From positions 1 through 64,000 of the forward strand of contig JACRJY010000164.1 in assembly GCA_016235585.1 (NCBI GenBank): 64,000 nucleotides of DNA. The letters are read 5' to 3'. Made by a program: the position numbers and the translations under genes. Positions 30,262 to 43,700 of the stretch are shown in pieces; position 1 is the first letter of the stretch; every line of letters starts with the position of its first letter. This stretch comes from Verrucomicrobiota bacterium. GTDB lineage: Bacteria; Verrucomicrobiota; Verrucomicrobiia; Limisphaerales; JACRJY01. A model generated the notes under the pieces. It had not been told where the DNA came from, ran no database searches, and was given only the letters and a program-made list of their open reading frames with translations.

Positions 30262-31720
30262 TCACCGCTCGATGGCGCGGTAGAAGCGCCTGAGGAAACC
30301 ACCGACATCGGCGTTCGTGACCGACAGCGTGTTGCCGGCGGCGAGGTTCGTGACCAGCGGCGTCCACACGGTGTTCGTTGTGGGTGTGAGGAAGTTCGTC
30401 GTCCCCTCGAAGACGTAGGTCCGCCCGGTCACGGCATTCGTCAGCGTGAGGCTGACGTTGCCGCCACCCAGCGACTGACCCGTAAGACCCAACACTCCGG
30501 ATGTGATGGCGACCACCGAAGATGCCGTGTTGTCCGCAGGCGCCAACTCCACCTCGGTGGCTGAGAGAACGACCGCCGTGTTCGTGAACAAGCCAGTCAC
30601 GCTGGAAGAGAGCCTCACCGTCACCGTGTGGACCGCACCCGTGCCCATGGGACCCAAATTGCCAACCACCTGTCCCGCAGTCACGGTGAGGTTGCTCCCG
30701 CTGGAAGTGTAGGACACGAAAGTGAGGCCAGCAGGGAGGGAATTGCTGAAAATCACACCAGAGGCACTGTTCGGCCCCTTGTTGGTGATCGTGGTCGTGA
30801 ACGTCACCTGCCCCGGCGTGATCACTGTGGCCGCCGAGTTGGTCATCGTCGCCACCAGATTGATGAGCGGGCTGACGGTGCTCAACTGGAGCGTCCAGCC
30901 CGTCATGATACTGCCGAAGTTCTGGTCCGTGTCGTCGTTGATATACAGGGTCCAGACGCCATTCGGGGCGGAACCGTTGAAGGCGGACAAAGTCGTCGCA
31001 TAAGGGCCGGCAGGCGCGGGAGCGGGGAAGCTATCCACAGGCGCGTAGTCGGTCGGGCGGAAAGTGCCGTCGAGAATCGTGGTCAACTCCGGCAAGGTCG
31101 AAGAAGCGGTGTCATCAAAGGTGAGGTTCAAGTTGCTGACGCTGTTGCCGCTGCCCGCATCGGACATGAGCACAACTTTCTGGCCCTCCGGGCCAACCAA
31201 CAGCATGTCCACGTCTGCCGGCCAGGTGTGGCTGAAGCCGTGGAGGCGCACAGTCACCTTGTTCACCAATCCGGTCACATTCGATACAGTGATACTGTTC
31301 GTATACGGGGAGGCCGGGCCGAAGCTGGGGACCGTGATGGTGCCGGGAATGTTGATAAGCGTCCGGTTGCTAAAGGAGCTTGGCACACCGAGGTCAATTG
31401 GGAACGTCACCGCTCCTGCGGGGCCATTGCTGTCAGACAGCTGCAACGTGGCTAGGACGGTCTGCACCTGAGCTGCCGTAAAGGTGAAGGGCATGGTCCG
31501 CGTCGCGCCATTCGTCAGGTTCGCATAAACCTGAGACGCACTCGGGCTCAGCACTCCACCGGAAACGAGCAACGTGGCCGTGATGTCCGGGCTGGTCACG
31601 TTGCCGATGTTCTGCACGGACAGATTCACAGTCACCGTCTCGAGCGGATCCACCGCGTTGTTCGTCGGCTGGTAACCCTCCGTGACCAGCGAATGGCCCG
31701 CAGCGATGAGCGTGCGGAAG
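30262..31720 (-). repeat. C-terminal non-repeat region: CARDB-like, P-domain-like, DUF11-like, tail module
   Basis: Four beta-sandwich modules close the 6,639-aa protein: CARDB-like (~31400-31720), P-domain-like (~30870-31400, with 'DVDMLLVGPEGQKVVLMSD'), DUF11-like (~30500-30870), and a tail 'GRTYVFEGTTNFLTPTTNTV' ending 'RRFYRAIER'. The tail resembles that of the other giant, while the first three are absent from it. Confidence 0.65.
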
Positions 31721-34700
31721 TCATCGTCGGTGATCAGCACCGTAAGGGTGGTAATCGACCCAAGGGTGGCCTCACCGATCACACTGTTGAGCAGCACCCG
31801 GAACGCCTCCGTGCCCTCCGCATTGGAATCATTTGTGAGCGTGATGGTGAACGATTTTTGACTTTCGCCGGCAGCGAAGACCAGGTTCGTGGTCGCAGCT
31901 CCATAGTCCACGTCCGCTGTCGCTGTCGAAGCCAACCCGTCCGCTGTCGAAAGATTGGCGGTCACAGAAACATTGGTCGCACCCGTGCGCTGGACCGTGA
32001 TGGTGGCATTCTGCGCGCTCTCTGAGATGTTCAAGGTCGCAGCCGGGAATTGAAGGACACTGTCGTCATCCACAATTGTGACATTCATGACAGTCCGCGT
32101 CCCCAGCACCGCCTCGCCGCCGGGTGCCCCCAGCAGGATGGAAAATGCCTTCACCGGCTCGATTATCAGATCGTTCGTTATGCCCACGGTGACGGATTGC
32201 AGGCTGTTGCCGATACCAAAAGTGACGGTGGCGTTGGTCCCGTGGAAGTCCGTTCCGTTGGTGGCCGAGCCATTGACGAATGTGAACGGAAGCGTCACAG
32301 CAGAGTCAAGCGCACCTAATCGAGTGAACTGCACCGTCAGTGAACCACTGCTCTCCAAGACACTCACACTGGCCAGTGCAAACTCGAGCGTGCTCTCGTC
32401 GTCCACGATGGTGATGGTCGCCGAGTTCGTCGCGCCGAGGGTGGACTCACCCGTCGGCGTCCCCAGCGTCACGGTGAAGGTCTCGCTGGACTCAACCAGA
32501 GTGTCGTTGAGAATCGAAACGAGGAAGTTGGTCGAGACCACGTTTGTCTGGAAGGTCAGCGTGCCATTGGTCGCCACGAAGTCGCTGCCGGCAAACGCCG
32601 TCACGCTGGCGCTGGTAAACGGCACCGTCACCACTCCGTTGGATGCACCGGTGCGGACGACAGTGAGTGCGACGCTGCCAAGCCGCTCCACGACGCTGTA
32701 GGTGCCGATGGCGAACTGCACGACGTTGTCGTCATTCAAGATGGTGACCGTGTTGCTGGTGAATGCCCCCAGGCTCGCCTCCCCAATGGGTGTGCTGAGC
32801 ACCACAGTGAACGTCTCGTCTGGCTCGACCACCGTGTCGTTGAGCAACTGCACCGTGATCACGCCGCTTGTCACGTTCGATCCAAAGACGAGCACTCCGT
32901 TGGTTGGCAGGTAGTCGGTGGTGTTGGTGGCCGTGCCGTTGGTCGTGGTGGTGAACGCCACCGACGCCACGCTGTTCGACACACCGATGCGAGTCACAGT
33001 CAGCGAAACACTTCCCAAACTCTCCGAGACACTCACTGCGTTTGTGGCGAACTGCAGCACGCTGTCGTCATCAAGGATTGTGACGGTGGCAAGCGCACCG
33101 GCCCCTGAGAGGCTCGCGCCGCCGGGACCAGTCAGTTGCACATCGAACGAACGGGCCGCATTCATGGCCGTGTCGTTCGTGAGCAACACCACGATGTTCT
33201 GACTGTTCACACCCGGGTTGAAAGTCAGCGTGCCGTTGGTGGCCGTGTAGTTCGCGGTGCCGCCAAGCACGGTGTTGTAATTGACCGTGACGGTGGCGTT
33301 ACCAGCGCCGACGCGTTGCACTGCGATCACAGCAGCGGGCGCGCTCTCGAAGAGGGAGACGGCGGTGGTCGCGAACTGTAGCAGGTCATCGTCATCTTGG
33401 ATGGTCAGCAGGGCGCTCCCACCGGCTATCACCGCGCCGCCGCTGGCACTGCTCAATAGAAGGTTGATGGTTTCGTTACCCTCAACCGCGATGTCGGCCA
33501 GGATTGTGACGGTGAAAGTCTTCGGCGCACTGTCACCCGAGGCCCAGATCAGGGAACCGGAGGTGGCGACGTAGTCCGCACCAGCCGTCGCCGTGCCGTT
33601 GGAGGTGGCGTAACTCACCGAAACTAGGTTTTGGGTGCCGTTAGTGCGGACAACGGTAATGGCCTGGCTGGCAGCACTCTCGGAGACCGAGTAAGTGGCC
33701 GCGCTAAACGCGAGCCGGCCCGGACTGAGTTCATTGTCAACGATGGTTAGCGTGGCAGCCGCCAGCGGCCCGAGCACTGCGCCAACCCCCACGCCGGCGG
33801 GGCTGGAAAGCGCTAGTGACACTGTTTCATTTCCCTCCACCGCAGCATCGTCGAGAATGGGGACAGTAAACGTCTGGCTCATCACGCCGTCGGTGAAAAA
33901 CAATGTGCCGCTGGCCGTGGTGTAATCCACACCGGCCGTGGCCGTGCCGCCCGCCACTGTGGCGAAGTCCACCAGCACCGTCCCGCTTGAACTGCCCGTG
34001 CGAAGCACGGTCACCGTGGCGCTTGCGGCGAGTTCGCTCACGACAAAATCCGCCACGGCAAAGCCGAGTTCAGAGTCACGGTCCAGGATGCTGATGGTGG
34101 CCACCGTGGCGCCGAGCAGCGCCGGGGCCGTATTCGTTGGCCCGGTGGTGATGGGCGTCAACTGAAGGTTGATGGTGCGCGGAGCGTTGGTGGCCGTCGG
34201 AATGTCATCCAGAATGTTGACGGTAAAAGTGCGCAACGTTTCGCCTTCATTGAAGGTGAGTGTGCCGCTGGTGTTGACATAGTGCGTTCCGCTCACCGCG
34301 CTTCCTGGCGTGAGCGCATACGCCACCGCCACCGCGTTCGAGGTGCCGGCGCTGCGAACCACCGTGACCGTCACGCTCCCCGCATTCTCAGCGACATCAT
34401 AGTTGACCGCGCTGAACCCGATGGTGCCCGATCCAAGGTTCACGCCTGAGTTGATGCGGGTCAGATAGTTCGCTGTCACGCCGTTGAATGAGGTGAAGCC
34501 GCCGCCCAGTGCCACCTTGCCGTCACTCTGCACTTGCACCGCCGCCACGAAACTGTTCGCACCTGTGCCCAAGTTGGAAGTGGGGTCCAGCGTGCCAGAA
34601 CCGGTCAGCACTATGACACCGTTGCGGCTGATGCTGCTAAACGCGGTGAAACCGCCCACGGCTAGCACGCGACCGTCCGCCAGCAGGCCCAGTGCGCTCA

Positions 34701-37700
34701 CGAAGTTGTTCAACGAGGGACCTGGATTAAACGAGAGGTCCAACGAACCGTCGCTGTTGAGCCGCGCCATGTAGGCGCGTGAGCTGACGTCATACTGCGT
34801 GAAGAGACCGCCGATCAGTATCTTGCCGTCCGGCTGGACCAGGATGGCACTGACAGGCCCGTTGAGATTGGTCCCTGTGTTAAACGTCCCGTCCAGAGCA
34901 CCGTTCGACGCTAGGCGAACCAGCCGTCGGCGGGTCGCACCATTAAACGTTGTGAAATCACCGCCCACGAGGACACTACCGGAGCCGTCCACCACCACCG
35001 CACGGACGATGTCATTGGCGCCAAAGCCCGGATCGAAGGTGGAATCCAGCGTGCCATTGGTGTTCAATCGGGCAATGAAATTCCGACTTCCCCCGGCGAT
35101 GGTGGTGAACGATCCACCCACCAGCAATCGCCCGTTGTTCTGTAGTGCCAAGGCGTTGACGATGCTGCCAGCACCACCCGGCGGGGCGAAGGTCAAGTCC
35201 AGCGTGCCATCGGTGTTCACGCGCGCAATGTTCTGCCGGGCTATCCCGCCAATGCTGGTCATCTGCCCACCAATGACCATCTTGCCATCCGGTTGGACGA
35301 CCAGCGCGAGCAGGGAAGCTCCGGAGGCACCGTTGGCGATGGGAGGAACCATCAGCGAGACGTCGAGTGCGCCGCTGGGAAGGAGCCGCGCCAGATTCGT
35401 CTGCGGCAGGTTGTTGTAGCGATTGAAGTCGCCCGCGATGATCAACTGGCCCGACGCGTTCGTGCCGATCGCATTAACAGCCGCATCCGGTCCGGTGCCA
35501 GTGTTGAAGCCGCTGTCCACAGATCCTGCAATCGGATCGTTGTCCACAATTGTAAGCGTGGTGCTGCTCGGTGCCTGAACGGTCGCGCCACCAGTCGGGG
35601 TCGAGAGGGTCAGGTTGACGGTTTTGTTCCCGCCCACAATGGTGTTGTCGCTGATGGGCACCAACACCGTGGCGCTGGTCTGGCCGTTGGCGAACACGAT
35701 ATTCGTGCTCACGGCCGTGTAATCCGAGCCCAAGCCGCTGATTGCCGTGCCATCGCTGGTGGCAAATGTGACGCCCACTGGGGTCGTCGTCTGCGTGAAG
35801 CCATTGGTGCGCAGAATGGTGATGAATGCGTTGGTGGCATTCTCGAGCACGGTAAAGGTGGGTTGAGAGAAGAGGAATTCGCCCGGCGCGACCTCGTCAT
35901 CAAGGATAGAGAAGGTGACGGTGTTTGTCGCGCCGATGCTCGCGCCGCCCGTGACGTTGGTCAGTATCAATGTCACCGTCCTCGGGTCGTTGATGATAGC
36001 GTTGTCGGTGTTCGTAATCGCGAAGGTCTTGATACCTGATTCGGCGTGAGCCCAGCTCAGGACGTTTGTGGTAGCCGCGCTATAGTGGGTTCCATTTGTG
36101 CCAGAGCCGTTGACCAGGACCACGGACACGGTGGCCGCGTTGGTATTGCCACCATCACGCGAGACCCCAACGAGGGTGACGAATGTGCTGCCGATCGTCG
36201 CGGCGGTGTTCGTCTCGTAGGACGAGTAGGCGGTGTTGGTGAAGTTGAAGTTTCCGAACACAACGTCGTTGTTCACAATCGTGAGCGTCGCCGCTCCCTG
36301 GTTGACGACCGCGCCGCCAGTCGGGGTAGTTATCTGGAGACTCACGGTCGTGTTGCTGGTGGAACCAACATTCACCAGGATGGGGACTTGAAACGTCCGG
36401 CTGGACTGGCCGTCCGCGAACGCCAAAGTGCCGCTAACCGCCGTGAAATCCACACCGGGCACCGCCGTGCCCAAGCCAGTGGTGGCGTAATTCACCGTGA
36501 TCACACCCGTGAAGCCGTTGGACCGCAACGCCGTGATGGTCGCGAACCCGCCTGCCTCGCTGACAGAATATGTGTTCGTGGAAAAGTTCAGCTCTCCCGG
36601 CGCAAAATCGTTGTCCACTACGGCCAGGATGGCAGTCGTAATCCCGGCTGCGCCGGTGATGTTTGTTAGGGTAAGCGTGACCGTCTCGTTACCCTCCACG
36701 ATGATGTCATCCAAGATGGGGATGTTCACAGTCTTCAGCGACTCGCCCGAGGCAAAGGTCAGCACCGTGCTTACCGCCGTGTAGTCCGTGCCTGAGGTCG
36801 CTGAATTAGTCGGCCCGGCGGAGGTGAAAAAATCCGCGGAGGCGGAGCCGACTGTGCTGCCGGTCCGGGTCACAGTTATGCCCACGAAACCACCGACAAC
36901 ATTCTCGTTCACACTATAGGTGGGAGAGGAGAAGCCGATCTGCGTGTCATCGTTGACGATAGTAAGCGTGGCATTGGTCTGGTTGCCCACGCCAGTGGTC
37001 GGATGGCTGAAGTTGATGAGGCCCAAGAGAACCGTGAGGTCCGGGATGTTGACGCTGAGGTCGTTCGTGACCGAAATGCTTACCGTGCGGATGTTCTCTC
37101 CCTGCGGGAAGGTGAGGTTGGTGGCGGAGAATGCGTAATGAGTGCCGTTGACCGCTGTCCCGCCGGTCACCACGAGCGTGTTGGTGGCCAACCCCGTCGT
37201 GCCGCCCGTGCGTAACACGCTGATGGGCACGCTGGCACCTGCCTCGGACACAATGTAGTTCGCCGCCGTGAACTCGATGCGTCCCGACCCGGCAAGCGAT
37301 CCGCCGTTGAGCCGGGCCACGTAGTTGGCGGTCGTGCCGTTGAACGTGGTGAAGCCGCCGCTCAGGATCAGTTGCTCCACATTGCTCGCATTGCGCTGAA
37401 TGAGCACGGCGGAAACGAAGCTATTCGCGCCAATGCCAAAGTTGATGGTCGGGTCAACCGAACCGTCCGAATTGAGCCGGTGCACGCGGTTGCGCGTCAC
37501 CCCGCTGAACTGGCCGAAATCGCCACCGACCACGAGCTTTCCGTCGTCTTGAAGGGTGATCGCATAGACAGCGTTGTCCGCACCGCCGGAGGTGTTGAAC
37601 GAGCTGTCCAAGGTGCCATCGCTGTTCAGTCGGGCGATGAACCGAGCGGTCACTGCATTGTAGTTGGTGAACAGTCCGCCAATCAAAATCCGGCTATCGC

Positions 37701-40700
37701 TTTGCAAGGTAATGACCCGCACGGATGCGTTGGCCCCCACGCCCGACGGATTGAATGCGGTGTCCACCGAGCCATCGGTGTTGAGCCGGATCAGGTTGCC
37801 CTTGTTCGTGCCGTTGAAGCTCGTGAAGTCGCCGCCGACCAGCACCTTGCCATCCGTCTGGATTGCCACCGCCTGCACCGCGCTGCTGGCCCCTGTGCCG
37901 ATGTCGAACGTCGTGTCCACCGAGCCATCGCTGTTGAGCCGCGCCACGAAGTTGCGCGCGATCCCGTTGAACGTCGCGAACGTGCCGCCGATGATCATCC
38001 GCCCGTTGAATGTGCCGTTGGTGTAGAGCGCGATGCTGTTGAGCGGGTTGTCCGCGCCCGCGCCGGGGTTGAACGAGGAGTCAATCGCGCCGTCCGTGTT
38101 CAGCCGCACGATGTAGTTGCGGTTCGTCCCGTTCACCGTGGTGAACGCCCCGCCCACCATCAGCCGGCCGTCCAACTGCAGCGCCAGCGCGCGGATGGTG
38201 CCGTTGAAGCCCGAGCCGCTCGCCAGGAAGCTCGTGTCCAGCGCGCCGCTGGCACTGAGCCGCGCCAGGCGGCCCCGGGCGACGCTGTTGAACTGCGTGA
38301 AGTCGCCACCGATGATGACGCTCCCGTTCGTCTGCAACGCCATCGCCTGCACAAAGTTGTTCGCCCCGCTGCCCGGCGAGAAGAGCGTGTCAATCGAGCC
38401 AGCGGGGATGTTCTGCGACTCGTCGTCCAGGATCGTCAACACCGCCGTCGAGCCACCCAGCCGCAGGACGCTGGTGCGGCCGCCACCGTTCGCCGTGGTG
38501 AAGTTGCCGACCACCACGAGGTTGCCGTCCGGTTGCAGCACCTGTCCGAAGGCCGAGCCACCTGCCAGCGTCACGGCGCTCACGGAGCTGTCCAGCGAGC
38601 CGTCCGGGTTCAGCCGGGCGAAGCCCGCCCGGCTCGTGCCGTTCACCGTGGCGAAATCACCCACCACTGTGATCTTGTTCAAGTTCCCACCGGCCGTGGG
38701 GTCCACCACCAGCGAGCGGACAATGCCGTTGCCGCCCGCCACGCCCGAGAATCCACTGAACGTCGAGGTGTCCAGCGAGCCGTCCGCGTTCAGGCGCGCG
38801 AGCCGGTTGATGGCCGTGCCGTTGACGTTGGTGAACGCACCGCCGATGAGGACCCGGCCGCTGGTCTCGACAGCCACGGAATTGACCGCGCCGCCCGCGA
38901 CGCCCGATCCGAAGCCGGTGAAGGTGGCTGTGTCCGTCACACCGACGGCGGAGAGGCGGGCCACGCCGTTGCGCGCCTGGCTGCCGGACGATGTGAACGC
39001 GCCGCCGATCATGATCGTCCCGAGTGCCTCCACAGCGATGCTGTTCACGGTGCCGCCGGTCACGTTGGGATCATTGAACCCGGCGGCCGGCGCGCCGCGC
39101 GTGCCGCCTGAGTTGTCGAGCAGGGCCACACGCGCGAACAGGCCACCGTTGATGGTCGTGAAATCACCGCCCACCAAGAACTTGCCCGCCGCATTGACCT
39201 GGATGGTGTTCACAGCGCCGTTGAAGCCGCCTGTGCTAAGATTGCCAGAGAAAGTGGCGTCCACCGCACCCGCCGTGGTGAGCATCGCGATATAGGCTGT
39301 GTTTGCCGCGCCCGCCACGTTGGTGAAAGTGCCGCCGATGACCACGTTCCCGCTGGCATCCACGAACACCGTGTTGACCGCGCCGCCTGCCACGCCCGTT
39401 CCGGGATTAAACGTCGTGTCCAGCGAGCCGTCCGTGTTCAACCGCGCGATGCCGTTGCGGGAGACTCCGCTGACCGCAGTGAAGGAGCCGGCGATGAGCA
39501 GCTTGCCATCGCTCTGCCGCGCCGTGGCGTTAATCGCGCCCGTGATCTCCGAGCCGCTGGCCAGCGTGCCATCCACCGTGCCAGCGCTGGTAAGCCGGGC
39601 GAAGCCGTTCAACGTCACGCCGTTGACTGCCGTGAAGCTGCCGCCCATGAACACACGCCCGTTGCCGTCCAGCACCATCGCCAAGACGATTGCGTCCGGG
39701 CCGGAGCCGGGGTTGAACGTGCTGTCCACCGCGCCCGAGCTGGTGAGGCGTGCGGCCCGCGTCGTATTCACCGAGCCGTTGACCGCCGTGAAGTCGCCGG
39801 CGATCAAGTAGCGGCCGCTGCCGTCGCGAGCCAGCAAGCGCACCGTCGCGCCAGCACCGGAGCCAAGCGACGTGGAGAAGGATGTATCCAGCGCCGCCGT
39901 GCTCGAGTTGAGCCGCGCCAGTCGCACGCTTGTGGAGCCGTTATAAGTGGTGAAATCCCCGGCCACCACAAGGCTGGCCGACTCAATCACAATGCCATAC
40001 ACCCCGCCGTTGGGGCCGGTGCTGATGCCACCGGAGAAGGATGTGTCCAGTAAGCCGACGGTGGTGAGTTTGACCAGTCGCGGGGTGCCGGGTTGGCTGT
40101 TCATGCCGGTGAAATCGCCGCCCACATAAAGGGTCGTCCCGCTGATTGCAATCGCGCGAACAGTATTGTCGAAACCGCCAGTGAGGGTGTTGCCGATGTT
40201 GGCGTTGAAGGTCGCCGTGTTCAGCGCGTAGGTGCCGCTATCCAGCCGCGCGAGCCGTCGGACGTTCGCCGTGCCGTTGAAGGAGGTGAAATCACCACCG
40301 AGAAAGACATTTCCACTCGCATCAATCGCCAGCACTTGCACAGCCGCGTTCGGGCCATCATTCACGGCCAGGGAAAACGCGGCGTTGACCCCGCCGTCGG
40401 CGGCGTTCAGCAGCGCTAGGTTGGTGCTGCCCGTCCCGTTCACGTTCGTGAAACTTCCGCCGATCAGCACGTTGCCGAGGCCGTCAATCGCCACGGCGTT
40501 GATTGTCCCGCCAGTAGTCAAGCTCAGGCCGATGCCCGTGCTGAAGCTGTTGTCCACGGAGCCATCGGGATTAAGTCGGGCGACGTTCGTCCGTGCCGTG
40601 CCGTGGACACTGGTGAAGTCGCCGGCGATGATGTATTTGCCGGCGTGCGTGCCGCTGGTGTAGGCGGCCACCGCCCGGACAATACCATTGGCTCCAAGCC

Positions 40701-43700
40701 GGGCCGGCAGGAAGGTGCCGTCCAAGGTCCCGAAGGCGAGCGCCGCATTGCCCACGCCCGAAAGTGCGAGGTTCACGGTCTTGTTCGCGTTGGCCAGCCC
40801 ATTGTCAATGACCGGCACGGTGAAGTTGGTGCTGGTCACGCCTGGATCCAACTGGCTCGATCCGGTGGTATGTGTGTAATGTGTCCCCGCCAGCGCGCTT
40901 CCGGGCGAGGTCGCGAAGCTGAATGGCACCGTGCCACCGCGCCCGCCTGTGCGCACCACTGTGATCACAGCGGAGCCGCCGTTCTCCGCCACCGCGTATG
41001 CAGACTGGCTGAAACTCACCGTCCCGTAGGCGTCATCCTCCAGTATCGTCACCATCGCGCTGGTGATGTTGCCCGCCGCCGCCCCGGTGATGCCTGAGAG
41101 CGCCACATTGAAGGTGCGCGTGCCAACGGGGTTCACTAGCAAGTCGTCCACAATCGTCGTCGTCAGCGTGCGGCTCGTGGCGTCGTTGTTCGCCCAGGAC
41201 AACGCGGTGCTGAAAGCGACGTAGTGCGTGGGGCTGATCGCCGTGCCGTCCGTCGTCGCCAGCGTCGCGGCAGCGGAGCCAACTGAACCGCCGGTGCGGT
41301 TGACCACGATCTGCACCGTGACGGCGCTCTCATTCACCGTGTAAGCGGCGGCGCTCAAGGTGATGCGGCCCGCCGCAAGATCGTCGTCCACGATGGTGAG
41401 CGTGGCCGCGCCGCCGGATAGGGTCGCGCCACCGGTGGGGTTGGACAGAAAGAGGTTCACCGTCTCGTCGGACTCGACGACTGCATCATTGCTGATCGTG
41501 ACAGTGAATGATTTGTTCGTCTCACCCGCCGCAAAACTCAACGTGCCGCTGGCCAGTTGGAAATCGGCACCCGCCGTGGCGATGCCCGCACCGGTCGTGG
41601 TATTCGTCGCCACAAAGTCCACGGTCACCGCGCCCGCGCTGCCATTGGTGCGGAACACATTGATGGTGGCGGTGCCCACGCTCTCCAAGGCGGTGAAGTT
41701 CGTTGTGCTAAAAGTGAACTGCCCGCGCAGAAAGTCATCATCCACGATGGTCAGCACGGCGGTGCGCTGGAATCCCAGCGCGGGGTTGTTCGCCACCATC
41801 AGTTGGCCACCAAGTTCAAAGCTGCCGCTGCCCGACTGTGGACCGGTGCCTACCCCCGTCGCGAAGAAGCTGTCCACCGCTCCGGAGTTCTCATCCAACC
41901 GCAGGACGCGGCTGGTGTTCTCGGTGCCATTGAACGAACCGAAGAGGCCGACGACGATGAGCCGACCGTTGCCGTCCCTCACGATGGTGCGCACCGTATT
42001 GTCAGCGCCGCCGCCTGCCAAGTTGAACGTCGTGTCCAGCGCGCCGCTGGACAGCAGCTTGGCGATGCGGCCCACGCTTACATTGTTGACCGCCGTGAAG
42101 TCGCCGCCAATGAACACGTTGTTGAATGGGTCCAAGGCGATGGTGCGCACGGAGCCGTTCGGGCCGATGCCCGTGTTGAACGTGGTGTCCAGCACACCCG
42201 AGGTGTTGAGGCGCGCGAGGCGCGTGGTGTTCGGCTGCGAATTCAGATCCGTGAAATCGCCGCCCACCAAGAGGCTGGAGCCGCTGGCGGCGAGCGCCCG
42301 CACCGTGGAGTTGAAGCCGCCGCCGATGGTCGTGTTGAAACGGGTGTTGAACACCAGCGTGTCCGCGTCCAGCCGCGCCAACCGGCGGGCCACCGTGCCG
42401 TTGTAGGTCGTGAAATCGCCGCCCAGATAGATGTTGCCGTTGGTGTCCAAGGCCAACGCATTGACCGCCGTCCCGCCCGGGGCCGGGCCGGTGGAGATCG
42501 TGCCACTAAACGTGACATCCACCACGCCGGCGGCGACCGTCAGGCGGGTGATACGGACGGTGTTGCCTTGAGCCATGAACGAGGTGAAGCCACCACCGAT
42601 GATCACGTTGCCAGACCGGTCAATGGCCACCGCGTTCACGGTCCCGCCAGCCGCCCCACCCGTGTAGGCTGAGGAAGGGCTGTTGTTGAAGGTCGTGTCC
42701 ACCGCGCCCGCCGCAGTGAGGCGCGCAACATTGGTGATGTTGACCCCGTTGATCTGGGTGAAGTCGCCCACCACCACGTATTTGTTCCCATGCACAGGAA
42801 CGAACGTGCCGTCGGAACTGCCAGCCGAAAAGCGCGCCACCCGCCCCAAGGTCACAGTGCCCGCCGCAAAACCCACGGTCTGGAAATCGCCGCCTATCAC
42901 CGCCCGACCGCTGGCATCAATCGCCAACGCCCTCACCGGTGCTGCCGGACCGGTGCCACCATGAACGCTCGTGGCGGTGCCCGTCGTGCTGACCTGCGCC
43001 GCCCGAACGGTGTTGAGGACGCCGTTGACCGAGGTGAAATCACCGCCATACACATGCGCCGCACCAGTCCATGCCACGGCTCGCACGGTGTCGTTCGGGC
43101 CGGTGCCCAAGTTGGAGGCGAAGATCGTGTTCAAGGCCGCCGTGCTGGCGGAGAGCCGCGCCAGCCGAACGCTGCCTGCGCCGTTGTAGAAGGTGAAACT
43201 TCCGCCGATGACCAGATTGGCTGCGCTCTCCACAGAGATGGCGAAGACGGTGCCGTCCGGACCGGAGGTTATGCCCGAGGCGAAGGTTGTGTCCAAGACG
43301 CCGCCAGTCGACAGCTTTGCGATGCGCACCGTGCCCGGCTGGCTGTTCATGCTGGTGAAGTCGCCGCCCGCATACAGCGTGGTGGAGTTGATCGCCAGCG
43401 CCCGGACCGTATTGTTGAACCCGCCGGTGCCGGAGTTCCCGATGTTAACATTGAAGGCATTGTCCAGCGCGTAGGTGTTCGCATTGAGCTTCGCCACCCG
43501 GCGCACATTCGGCGTGCCGTTGAACGAAGTGAAATCGCCGCCGAGGTAGATATTACCCGCCGCGTCCACTGCCATGGAGTGGACCGGCAGGTTCGGGCCA
43601 CCGGCGCTCATGGCGGTGGCGAACGTCGCATCCACCGAGCCATCAACCGCATTGAGCAGGACCAGTCGGGCCGTGTTCGGCTGCCCGTTGAACGAGGTGA

